Below are positions 8,330 through 16,277 of a stretch of DNA of 62,602 bases, piece by piece (the first letter of the stretch is position 1; each line of letters begins with the position of its first letter). This DNA comes from Fidelibacterota bacterium (GTDB lineage: Bacteria > Marinisomatota > Marinisomatia > Marinisomatales > TCS55): NCBI GenBank assembly GCA_004124535.1, contig SCKQ01000007.1:1-62602 (forward strand). Direction: 5' to 3'. The translations under genes were made by a program, and so were the position numbers. Under the pieces are notes generated by a model that saw nothing but the letters and a program-made list of their open reading frames with translations, searched no databases and was not told the origin of the DNA.

Positions 8330-8833
8330 ATGGATGTAAACGCACTAAAGGGTTTTACCATTTTCAGCGGTTTGGAAGAATCGCAAATAAAACTATTTGC
8401 TGAAAAGATATCAATAGTTGATGTGCCCGCTAAAGATAATTTTATCGTAGAAGGGGATATAGGAGATTCCATTTTTCTCCTTCTGGAAGGAGAAGTAGAA
8501 ATTAACCAGGCATTGACCCTTTCCATGAATAAAGGAGAAATAGATAACCGGGAAAAAGCAATCATAAAACTCACCAGTGAAATCAAACCCCTATTTGGTG
8601 AAATGTCACTCTTCAATGACGGCGACCGCCGCACTGCAAATGTGAAGGCTTTATCGGCTTGCAAACTGGCCAAAATCATGAAAGGAGAATTGTTTGAATT
8701 ATGCGATGCCCATCCGGAAACAGGATATAAAGTCATGCAAAACCTCTGCCGGATTCTCTGCGGCAACCTTGTAAAGGCCAATCAGAATGTTTTAAAACTG
8801 ACCACAGCCTTTAGTTTAATTTTAGAACGATAG
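8330..8833 (+). CDS. cyclic nucleotide-binding domain protein
   Basis: 167 aa from the ATG at 8330, preceded by a GAGG sequence at 8321-8324. An ATG at 8294 is also in frame but would overlap the channel gene by 29 nt and add a non-family extension, so I prefer 8330. One CNBD fold fills the protein: the LKGFTIFSGLEESQIK entry helix, GDIGDSIFLLLEGEVEI beta roll, and the phosphate-binding cassette LFGEMSLFNDGDRRTANV, which keeps the Glu and the Arg that contact the cyclic nucleotide. No DNA-binding domain follows, so it is not a CRP-type regulator. It is probably a cytosolic regulatory partner, plausibly of the K+ channel upstream. Confidence 0.88.
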   Translation: MDVNALKGFTIFSGLEESQIKLFAEKISIVDVPAKDNFIVEGDIGDSIFLLLEGEVEINQALTLSMNKGEIDNREKAIIKLTSEIKPLFGEMSLFNDGDRRTANVKALSACKLAKIMKGELFELCDAHPETGYKVMQNLCRILCGNLVKANQNVLKLTTAFSLILER

Positions 8834-8849
8834 CTTAATAAAAATGTAA

Positions 8850-11483
8850 ATGACGGTACAGCTGGAAAAAGTTTATACCCCTTCCGCAATCGAAGATAAA
8901 TGGTATCAACATTGGCTGGATAACGGTTATTTCCACGCCGAAGTAAATCCCGATAAGGAACCCTATACAATAGTCATCCCGCCGCCCAATGTAACGGGCA
9001 TGCTCACCATGGGCCATGTACTGAATAATACAATTCAGGACATCCTGATCCGCAAGGCCCGCATGGCAGGCAAAGAAGCCTGTTGGATCCCCGGCACGGA
9101 CCACGCTTCCATTGCCACTGAAGGGAAAGTGGTTAAAATGCTTAAAGAACAGGGCATTGATAAGAACAGCCTCACCCGTGAAGAATTTTTGGAGCACGCT
9201 TGGGAGTGGAAAGAAAAATACGGTGGTATTATAATCCAGCAATTAAAAAAACTGGGCTGCTCTTGTGATTGGGAGCGGGAACGGTTTACCATGGATGAAA
9301 GTTATTCCAAAGCTGTTCTATCCGCATTTGTAAAATTGTATGAAAAAGGGTTAATCTATAAAGGTCACCGTCTCGTGAACTGGTGCCCAGTGTCCAAATC
9401 AGCTATCAGTGATGAGGAAGTAATCCACCAGGAAGTCAACGGTCACCTCTGGTATTTTAAATATCCGGTAAAAGATAATGATGAATACTTGGTTGTCGCC
9501 ACCACACGCCCGGAAACGATGCTGGGAGATACGGCCGTTGCCGTTCATCCAAAAGATGAACGATTCACCCATTTGGTTGGAAAAACAGTTACACTACCGT
9601 TGGTTGGCAGGGAAATACCGATCATTGCTGATGATTATGTGGATCCGGAATTTGGCACCGGCTGCGTAAAAGTGACTCCTGCCCATGATCACAATGACTT
9701 TGCCATGGGCGAACGCCACAACCTTGAATTCATCAATATCATGAATGATGATGCATCTTTAAATGAAAATACCCCTGAAGCATACCAGAATCTTTCAAGG
9801 GAAGATGCTAGAAAAGCTGTATTGAAGGATCTTGAAAAACAGGGTTTTCTGGAGAAAACTGAAGACTATGTGAATAAAGTAGGCTATTCTGAACGCGGCC
9901 AAGTGCCAATCGAATTTTATATGTCTGAACAATGGTTCATGAAGATGAGCGATCTGGCCAAACCGGCCCTGCAGGCAGTGTCTGACAGCAAAATTAAATT
10001 CCATCCGGAGCATTGGGTCAAGACCTATAAACACTGGATGGAAAATATAAAAGATTGGTGTATCAGCCGTCAGCTCTGGTGGGGACACCAGATACCGGTT
10101 TGGTATCATAGGGAAAACCCGAAAAGATTGCATGTGTCTGTTGAAGGGCCGGATGATTCTGATAACTGGGTGCAAGATGAAGATGTGCTGGATACATGGG
10201 CAAGTTCCTGGCTCTGGCCTATAGCTGTCCACAACTGGCCAGATGAAAGCGATGATCTGAAATATTTCTATCCAACAGATGCGTTGGTAACTGGTCCGGA
10301 TATCATATTTTTCTGGGTGGCGCGGATGATAATAACCGGCTATGAATTCAAAAGTGATCTGCCTTTTAAGGACGTTTATTTCACATCCATCATCCGGGAT
10401 AAGAAAGGCCGGAAATTCAGCAAATCATTGGGTAATTCACCCGATCCGTTCGAATTATTTGAGGAATATGGAACAGACGCTGTACGGTTTGGAACCATGC
10501 TCATGGCGCCCCAGGGGCTGGATGTCCTCTTTTCATCCACGCGTTTGGAAGTTGGCCGGAATTTCATGAACAAGCTCTGGAACGCATCACGATTTGTACT
10601 CATGAACCTGGAGGATGGCAACATTCCGGAAATTGATTTAGATAAGGAAGAACTGGATATTCCGGAACGCTGGATCTTGAGCAGGTTGCAAAAGTCCATT
10701 AAAGCGTATAATCGACAACTAAACCGCTTTCATTTTAATGAAGCGGCTAAAGTGCTCTATGATTTTACGTGGAATGATTTTTGTGACTGGTATATTGAAA
10801 TAGCCAAAACACGATTTTATGGGAATGATGCTCATGCGGCTGATGTTTCACGGGCCGCGGCTATTCAAGTGCTGCGGAAAATATTAGCTGTTCTTCATCC
10901 TTTCGCACCCTTTATTTCTGAAGAATTGTGGGCTCATGTGAAAAGAGCAGATGATCCAGATCTCATTGTTGGACAATGGCCACAAGCTAATGATAATAAA
11001 ATTGATGATACCGCTGAAAAGGAAATGGAACTGTTGCAGAAAATTGTAACAGGCATCCGCACCGTTCGCAGCCGCATGAATGTACCGCCGGGCAGTCAAT
11101 CTGAATTGATCGCTAAATGTGATAGTGACATGGTGGTATTTCTTCAAAAACACCATACGATTATTTCAGCACTTACGCAAACATCATCGGTTACTGCTGG
11201 TCCAGACCAGGCGAAACCGGAACAATCAGCAACGGTGGTGATCGGTAAGAATGAACTGTATATTCCACTGGGTGGTTTGATTGATTTAGACGTGGAAAAA
11301 GTGCGGTTGCAAAAACGTGCTGACGAAATAAACGGGCACTTGATGGAAATTTCTAAAAAACTGTCCAATGAAAAATTTATCAGCCGGGCCCCGCAAAGCG
11401 TGGTAGCCCGAGAAAAAGAAAAACAGGAAGAAATGTCAGCTGAGCTTGAAAAAGTGAACGCTAATCTGGAGATGCTGCAATGA
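8850..11483 (+). CDS. valS: valyl-tRNA synthetase
   Basis: 877 aa, normal for bacterial ValRS. It charges tRNA-Val. The class I signature appears as PPPNVTGMLTMGHVLN near residue 46 (a HIGH variant with Thr in the first position), followed by GTDHASIATEG; the editing domain has VATTRPETMLGDTAVAVHP, then WCISRQLWWGHQIPVW and the second signature GRKFSKSLGNSPDP (KMSKS variant). The last ~65 residues form the coiled-coil arm typical of ValRS. The ATG at 8850 follows the previous gene by 16 nt, and its 3' end overlaps the DUF4139 gene by 4 nt. Confidence 0.97.
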   Translation: MTVQLEKVYTPSAIEDKWYQHWLDNGYFHAEVNPDKEPYTIVIPPPNVTGMLTMGHVLNNTIQDILIRKARMAGKEACWIPGTDHASIATEGKVVKMLKEQGIDKNSLTREEFLEHAWEWKEKYGGIIIQQLKKLGCSCDWERERFTMDESYSKAVLSAFVKLYEKGLIYKGHRLVNWCPVSKSAISDEEVIHQEVNGHLWYFKYPVKDNDEYLVVATTRPETMLGDTAVAVHPKDERFTHLVGKTVTLPLVGREIPIIADDYVDPEFGTGCVKVTPAHDHNDFAMGERHNLEFINIMNDDASLNENTPEAYQNLSREDARKAVLKDLEKQGFLEKTEDYVNKVGYSERGQVPIEFYMSEQWFMKMSDLAKPALQAVSDSKIKFHPEHWVKTYKHWMENIKDWCISRQLWWGHQIPVWYHRENPKRLHVSVEGPDDSDNWVQDEDVLDTWASSWLWPIAVHNWPDESDDLKYFYPTDALVTGPDIIFFWVARMIITGYEFKSDLPFKDVYFTSIIRDKKGRKFSKSLGNSPDPFELFEEYGTDAVRFGTMLMAPQGLDVLFSSTRLEVGRNFMNKLWNASRFVLMNLEDGNIPEIDLDKEELDIPERWILSRLQKSIKAYNRQLNRFHFNEAAKVLYDFTWNDFCDWYIEIAKTRFYGNDAHAADVSRAAAIQVLRKILAVLHPFAPFISEELWAHVKRADDPDLIVGQWPQANDNKIDDTAEKEMELLQKIVTGIRTVRSRMNVPPGSQSELIAKCDSDMVVFLQKHHTIISALTQTSSVTAGPDQAKPEQSATVVIGKNELYIPLGGLIDLDVEKVRLQKRADEINGHLMEISKKLSNEKFISRAPQSVVAREKEKQEEMSAELEKVNANLEMLQ

Positions 11484-12793
11484 AAAAATGGATTATAATG
11501 CTGCCCTTTTTGCTCTTGAGTCAAAATATGACAGTTTATAAAGATAACATCGCATTGGTGAAAACACCCATTTACTGGTCAGTTCAGGCGGGGCTATCTG
11601 AAATTACCTATGACCAACTCCCCGGCGGACTTTTGCCTGAATCACCTTTTCTGTCGCTCCATGATGCCACTATTCACTACCAGCGTTATAATAATAATGT
11701 TTTCAACGGCGATAAATATTTCAGCGATAAACTGGGACAGTTTGTTTATGTTAAAATACACAATGAAAAAATCCACGAAGGAACACTTATCGAAATGAAG
11801 GGGAATAATATTACCCTCCGGACTCGTAAAGACATTATGACGATCGCCCGCTCCAAAGTTGATTATATGTATACCCGGGATCAGGTTACTGTTCCTCAAT
11901 TGCGTCCGGAACTGGCTTGGGATATTGACAGTCCAATGACCGGTACGATATCAGGCGAACTGGTTTATTTATCGGGTGGCTTTGACTGGAATGCCGTGTA
12001 CCGTTTTGTGATGAATGGCAATCGGGCAGAACTCATTTCTGAAGCAGTCATCAGCAATAGCAGTAATATAGATTACAGCAATTTTTCATTGAGACTGGTA
12101 GAGGGCAATCTGCAGAAAAAAGGCGGCCGGCCGGTTCCTGTCTATCGGGCTGAAGCCAGAATGTCCGCTATGTCCGCTACTCCTGTTGCTGCTGAAGAAC
12201 AGCTTGGCGATTTTTATATTTATTCTCTTCCGGAACGCATTGATTTAGACCGTAGCCAGAGTGTTACCGTACGCTTGTACGAACCCAGAAATGTTGGTTA
12301 TACCAAAACGTATGTGTTTGAAAATACCGAGCGAAGCAAAAAAGAAGAACCCCTAAAGATCGAGATCAAACTAGCCAATACTGCAGAAAACAATTTAGAT
12401 ATTCCATTGCCCCAGGGAAAAGTCAGTCTTTATTTAAAGTCGTCTGATGGTTCCCTTGAATTCGCCGGCGAGGATGAACTGAAACAAGTTCCTCGTGGAG
12501 AAACAACCACCATTTCTGCTGGCCGGGCCTTTGATGTGATCGGCAAGCGTATTGTCCTTCACTATGACCGTCAGCGCAAAAGTGAAGAAGCATCCATAGA
12601 AATCGTTGTGAAAAATAAACGTGATGAAAGAGTGGATATCCGTCTTGTGGAGCAGATTCATGGTGATTGGGTTATCCGAAATGCGTCAGACAATTATATC
12701 AAGAAAGATGCCTCAACGATTCACTTTCCTCTTTTGCTGGACGCCGACGGTTCTAAAACAGTGACGTATACCTATCGCAAGGAATGGAAATAA
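11480..12793 (+). CDS. DUF4139-domain secreted protein
   Basis: 437 aa. N-terminal signal peptide (MKKWIIMLPFLLLSQN). The mature start VYKDNIALVKTP resembles the VYNDNLALV entry of DUF4139/mucoidy-inhibitor-like proteins. Residues 80-130 hold an SH3-like GTLIEMKGNNITLRTRKD motif, and later segments such as GGFDWNAVYRF, SISN.S.IDYSNFSLRLVEG and VTYTYRKEW are characteristic of the family, which is predicted to be rich in beta strands. Start overlaps valS (ATGA). No enzymatic function is established for this family; a periplasmic or outer-envelope location is inferred from the signal peptide. Confidence 0.8.
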   Translation: MKKWIIMLPFLLLSQNMTVYKDNIALVKTPIYWSVQAGLSEITYDQLPGGLLPESPFLSLHDATIHYQRYNNNVFNGDKYFSDKLGQFVYVKIHNEKIHEGTLIEMKGNNITLRTRKDIMTIARSKVDYMYTRDQVTVPQLRPELAWDIDSPMTGTISGELVYLSGGFDWNAVYRFVMNGNRAELISEAVISNSSNIDYSNFSLRLVEGNLQKKGGRPVPVYRAEARMSAMSATPVAAEEQLGDFYIYSLPERIDLDRSQSVTVRLYEPRNVGYTKTYVFENTERSKKEEPLKIEIKLANTAENNLDIPLPQGKVSLYLKSSDGSLEFAGEDELKQVPRGETTTISAGRAFDVIGKRIVLHYDRQRKSEEASIEIVVKNKRDERVDIRLVEQIHGDWVIRNASDNYIKKDASTIHFPLLLDADGSKTVTYTYRKEWK

Positions 12794-12799
12794 TACCTT

Positions 12800-14875
12800 G
12801 TGTCAGCCCAAACTGATTTAAATACCTCTATAAAATATATTAAAGGTGTCGGGCAGAAGAGGGCTGAAGTTCTGTCCACCGCCGGCATTGATACAGTCAA
12901 TGATCTGCTGCATTATTATCCCCGCCGCTATCTCGACCGCACAACGGTAAAATCAATCCGCGATGTAAAAAAAGGCGATCAGGCGACCATGGTCGGAACG
13001 GTGGAAGTCTGCGGCGAACGCCAGGCCCGGAAGCGAAAATTATTCCAGGCTGTTTTGTCAGATGGCACCGGAATGATCACACTTGTATGGTTCAATGGCG
13101 TAAAATATATCAAAAATGCCATTCAAAAAGGAGACCGCCTGGCTATTCATGGCAAGGTTGAATTTTATAACGGCTTTCAGATCGTTCATCCGGATTTTGA
13201 TAAACTGGATTCCGATGCTGATCCGATAAACACGGGTACCATCATTCCATTGTATCCACTGTCTGCAGAATTGAAAAAAGTTCGCATAGACCACCGCATT
13301 TTTCGGCGGATTATCAAAAATATTAAAGATCTTTTTTCAGTCATAGAAGACCATTTTGAAGAAAGTATTATAAACGAAGAAAAATTAATATCTTTGCAAA
13401 CTGCTCTGCAGCATATCCATTTTCCTGAATCTAGAGAAAACCTGCACGCCGCCATCTATAGATTGAAATTTGACGAGCACTTTTTCTTACAGTTGTTAAT
13501 GGCATTGCGAAAAAATTCATACGAAAAAGTTGGGACAAACGCGCTCACTAAATCCGGACCGCAAGTACAGCAGATCGAGGACGGATTGGGTTTTGAACTC
13601 ACCGGCGCACAAAAAAATGTGATCCAGGAAATTCTAGAAGACATTGCCCTTCCAAAAGCAATGAATCGATTACTGCAAGGAGACGTCGGTTCAGGAAAAA
13701 CCATCGTAGCCATTATAGTTGCAGCTACTGCCGTTGTTAATGGAGTCCAGGTTGCTGTCATGGCGCCAACGGAAATTCTGGCGCACCAGCATTATAAATC
13801 ATTCAAAAAACTATTAAATAAAGTTCACATCAGCTGTGCATTATTGGTGGGGAGGCAAAAAGCGGCGGAACGGAAACAAATATTAACTGCAATAAATGGT
13901 GGCAAGATTGATATAGTTGTGGGCACCCATGCCTTAATCCAGAAAGATGTAGAATTCAAAAACCTGGGTTTTGTAGTGGTGGATGAGCAACACCGCTTTG
14001 GCGTGGTTCAGCGCGGTAACCTACTGCAAAAAGGGCTGCATCCTCATCTGCTGGCCATGACAGCTACACCTATTCCCCGGACGATGGCTATAACGTATCA
14101 CGGTGATATGGATTTATCTATTATTGACGAAATGCCAAAGAATAGGAAACCTGTAATTACAAAAATAGTAAAAGAAGATCGTCTACAGAATGTATATAAA
14201 TTTATTCGTGAAGAAGTGGAAGCTGGACGACAATGCATGGTAGTTTATCCTCTTGTGGAAGAAACTGAAAAATCAGACCTTGCTGCCGCATCTGAAGGGT
14301 ATGAATCATTACAGGATATATTTAAAGGTATAAATATCGGTCTTATCCATGGACGGTTGAAAAAGAATGAAAAAGATGCTATCATGGAATCTTATGCCAA
14401 TAATGAGCTTAATATTTTGGTGTCCACTACGGTAATTGAAGTGGGGATCGATATTTCCAATGCATCAGTTATGCTGATTGAACATGCTGAACGATTTGGG
14501 CTGACACAATTACACCAGCTCCGAGGTCGTATTGGTCGGGGCAGCGCCAAGAGTTACTGCATTTTAGTGGAGCGCAATATTAGGGATATATCCAGAAAAA
14601 GATTGGCGATAATGGAAAAAATTAATGATGGTTTTGTTATCGCCGATGAAGATCTGAAAATGCGCGGACCGGGAAAATTCTTCAGTACGGAGCAGAGCGG
14701 ATTTTTTAAACATAAAATTGCAGATATGGTCACTGACGGACCGATTATAAGACAAGCCCGGGAAATAGCACAGAACATTGCTAAAGCAGATACAAAACTA
14801 GATGACCATCCGCTTATGAAAGAACGGTTGCTGAAAGATTATGCTCAATATATGGAAACGGTAACGATTAGTTAA
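12800..14875 (+). CDS. recG: ATP-dependent DNA helicase RecG
   Basis: 691 aa from a GTG start, 6 nt after the previous stop. RecG remodels stalled forks and branched DNA. The wedge/OB region starts [14 protein letters not shown] and [13 protein letters not shown]. Helicase motifs follow: GDVGSGKT (Walker A), [23 protein letters not shown] (DExH), [14 protein letters not shown], then [34 protein letters not shown] (motif V), and QLRGRIGRG (motif VI). [12 protein letters not shown] near the end matches the RecG C-terminal signature. Full length with no odd features. Confidence 0.97.
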   Translation: MSAQTDLNTSIKYIKGVGQKRAEVLSTAGIDTVNDLLHYYPRRYLDRTTVKSIRDVKKGDQATMVGTVEVCGERQARKRKLFQAVLSDGTGMITLVWFNGVKYIKNAIQKGDRLAIHGKVEFYNGFQIVHPDFDKLDSDADPINTGTIIPLYPLSAELKKVRIDHRIFRRIIKNIKDLFSVIEDHFEESIINEEKLISLQTALQHIHFPESRENLHAAIYRLKFDEHFFLQLLMALRKNSYEKVGTNALTKSGPQVQQIEDGLGFELTGAQKNVIQEILEDIALPKAMNRLLQGDVGSGKTIVAIIVAATAVVNGVQVAVMAPTEILAHQHYKSFKKLLNKVHISCALLVGRQKAAERKQILTAINGGKIDIVVGTHALIQKDVEFKNLGFVVVDEQHRFGVVQRGNLLQKGLHPHLLAMTATPIPRTMAITYHGDMDLSIIDEMPKNRKPVITKIVKEDRLQNVYKFIREEVEAGRQCMVVYPLVEETEKSDLAAASEGYESLQDIFKGINIGLIHGRLKKNEKDAIMESYANNELNILVSTTVIEVGIDISNASVMLIEHAERFGLTQLHQLRGRIGRGSAKSYCILVERNIRDISRKRLAIMEKINDGFVIADEDLKMRGPGKFFSTEQSGFFKHKIADMVTDGPIIRQAREIAQNIAKADTKLDDHPLMKERLLKDYAQYMETVTIS

Positions 14876-15747
14876 TGAAAGACCAAACCCACTGCCCACT
14901 TTGCAAAAGTGAACTGAAAAAAGTTTACGCCACCAAGGATTATTTAGTGAGTGGAGAGATCTTTGATATTGTTGAATGTTCATCCTGCCGCCTGCGCCTG
15001 ACCAGTCCATTTCCTGACAAGGACAAAATTGGCAGTTATTATGAATCTGATGAGTATATCTCGCACGCGGAAGAGACAAAAGGGCTGTTGGATTCCATTT
15101 ATAATATGGTTCGTTCTTACATGTTGGGTAGAAAAAGCAACTTAGTTGAAAAATCAGCTGGGAAAAAGCAGGGGAGTATTCTTGATATCGGCTGTGGTGC
15201 CGGTCATTTTCTGAAAACAATGAAAAATAGTGATTGGCATGTAAAAGGTGTGGATGCCTCACAAAAAGCACGGGAATTAGTTAAAAATGAGTTCGGAATC
15301 AATGTTGAATCACCAAATGATTGGCTGAATTCTAGCGAAAAATATGACATCATCACTTGCTGGCACAGTTTAGAACACGTTCATGAACCTTGGATATATT
15401 TGGAAAAAATAAAAACACAGTTAAGTCCTGACGGTGTTTTAATTGTCGCCTTGCCAAATTATGAATCTACAGATGCCAAAAAGTACGGCGCAAAATGGGC
15501 AGCTTATGATGCCCCACGCCATCTCTACCATTTCACGCCAACATCTATGGATAAGATTATGTTCGCAAATGAATTCTTGATTACCGGAATACACAGAATG
15601 CCATTTGATGCATTTTATGTTTCTATCTTGAGTTCCCTGCATGGTGGTAAATCTACGTTTACAGGAATGTGGCATGGATTTATATCATGGATGGTCGCTT
15701 TGGTGAATAAGGAACAGTGCAGCTCACTCATCTATATAATAAAGTAG
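14875..15747 (+). CDS. SAM-dependent methyltransferase with N-terminal zinc-ribbon-like part
   Basis: 290 aa. The start codon overlaps the recG stop by one base (TAATG). An N-terminal CPLC...C..C pair (residues about 6-41) looks like a small metal-binding ribbon seen in many methyltransferases of surface-sugar clusters. The class I methyltransferase fold follows, with motif I ILDIGCGAGHFL and the CWHSLEHVHEPW block. The substrate cannot be told. A DUF2723 membrane protein and a glycosyltransferase nearby suggest sugar or envelope metabolism, which is only a contextual hint. The last ~35 residues form a hydrophobic stretch. Confidence 0.8.
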   Translation: MKDQTHCPLCKSELKKVYATKDYLVSGEIFDIVECSSCRLRLTSPFPDKDKIGSYYESDEYISHAEETKGLLDSIYNMVRSYMLGRKSNLVEKSAGKKQGSILDIGCGAGHFLKTMKNSDWHVKGVDASQKARELVKNEFGINVESPNDWLNSSEKYDIITCWHSLEHVHEPWIYLEKIKTQLSPDGVLIVALPNYESTDAKKYGAKWAAYDAPRHLYHFTPTSMDKIMFANEFLITGIHRMPFDAFYVSILSSLHGGKSTFTGMWHGFISWMVALVNKEQCSSLIYIIK

Positions 15748-15842
15748 AATCATTCGTTCATCTTTAGAGACAATAAGTATAAATTCGCTGGCTTTTTTAG
15801 TCCGAAACATCAACAGTTTTATTTCGTTAGGTAAAAAATATT

Positions 15843-16277
15843 ATGGCATTGGAAAATAAATTAACCGAAGAACAGCTATTCGACCAGCTTATTTCCTCGC
15901 TGGTGCATAGCGCCTGGGTGTCTCTTGGCAAGATTAAGAATCCCATGAATGATGCACTGGAAAGAGACTTGGATCAGGCCTCGGTACAGATCGATATGTT
16001 GGATATGCTATATAATCGTATGAGCGGCAATCTTTCTGAAAGTGAAGAACAATACCTGGGGCACCTTGTCCGGGAATTAAAGATGAATTTTGTTGAAGAA
16101 AAGAATAAACCGGCAGAAGAATCCGCCACAACGAATTCTGATGAGAAAGATGAAAGTATAGATGAAGTAAAAACAGGCGAAAAGGTACCTGGGGAGGAAA
16201 AGAAATCCATACCTGCTGAAAATGAAGCAACAGAAAATAGTAATAATGAAGATGAAAAAAGCGAGGAAAAAGAGTGA
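15843..16277 (+). CDS. DUF1844-like small acidic protein
   Basis: 144 aa. Residues 10-83 (FDQLISSLVHSAWVSLGKIK, then ALERDLDQASVQIDMLDML and a YLGHLVRELKMNFVE ending) match the pattern of DUF1844 proteins: a short helical domain with a conserved SA.V.LG.I.NP core. The C-terminal ~60 residues are low-complexity, very acidic (Glu, Asp, Asn, Lys). The function of the family is unknown. The gene ends inside the next gene's start (GTGA at 16274-16277), so the two are probably co-translated. A 95-bp gap precedes it. Confidence 0.75.
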   Translation: MALENKLTEEQLFDQLISSLVHSAWVSLGKIKNPMNDALERDLDQASVQIDMLDMLYNRMSGNLSESEEQYLGHLVRELKMNFVEEKNKPAEESATTNSDEKDESIDEVKTGEKVPGEEKKSIPAENEATENSNNEDEKSEEKE

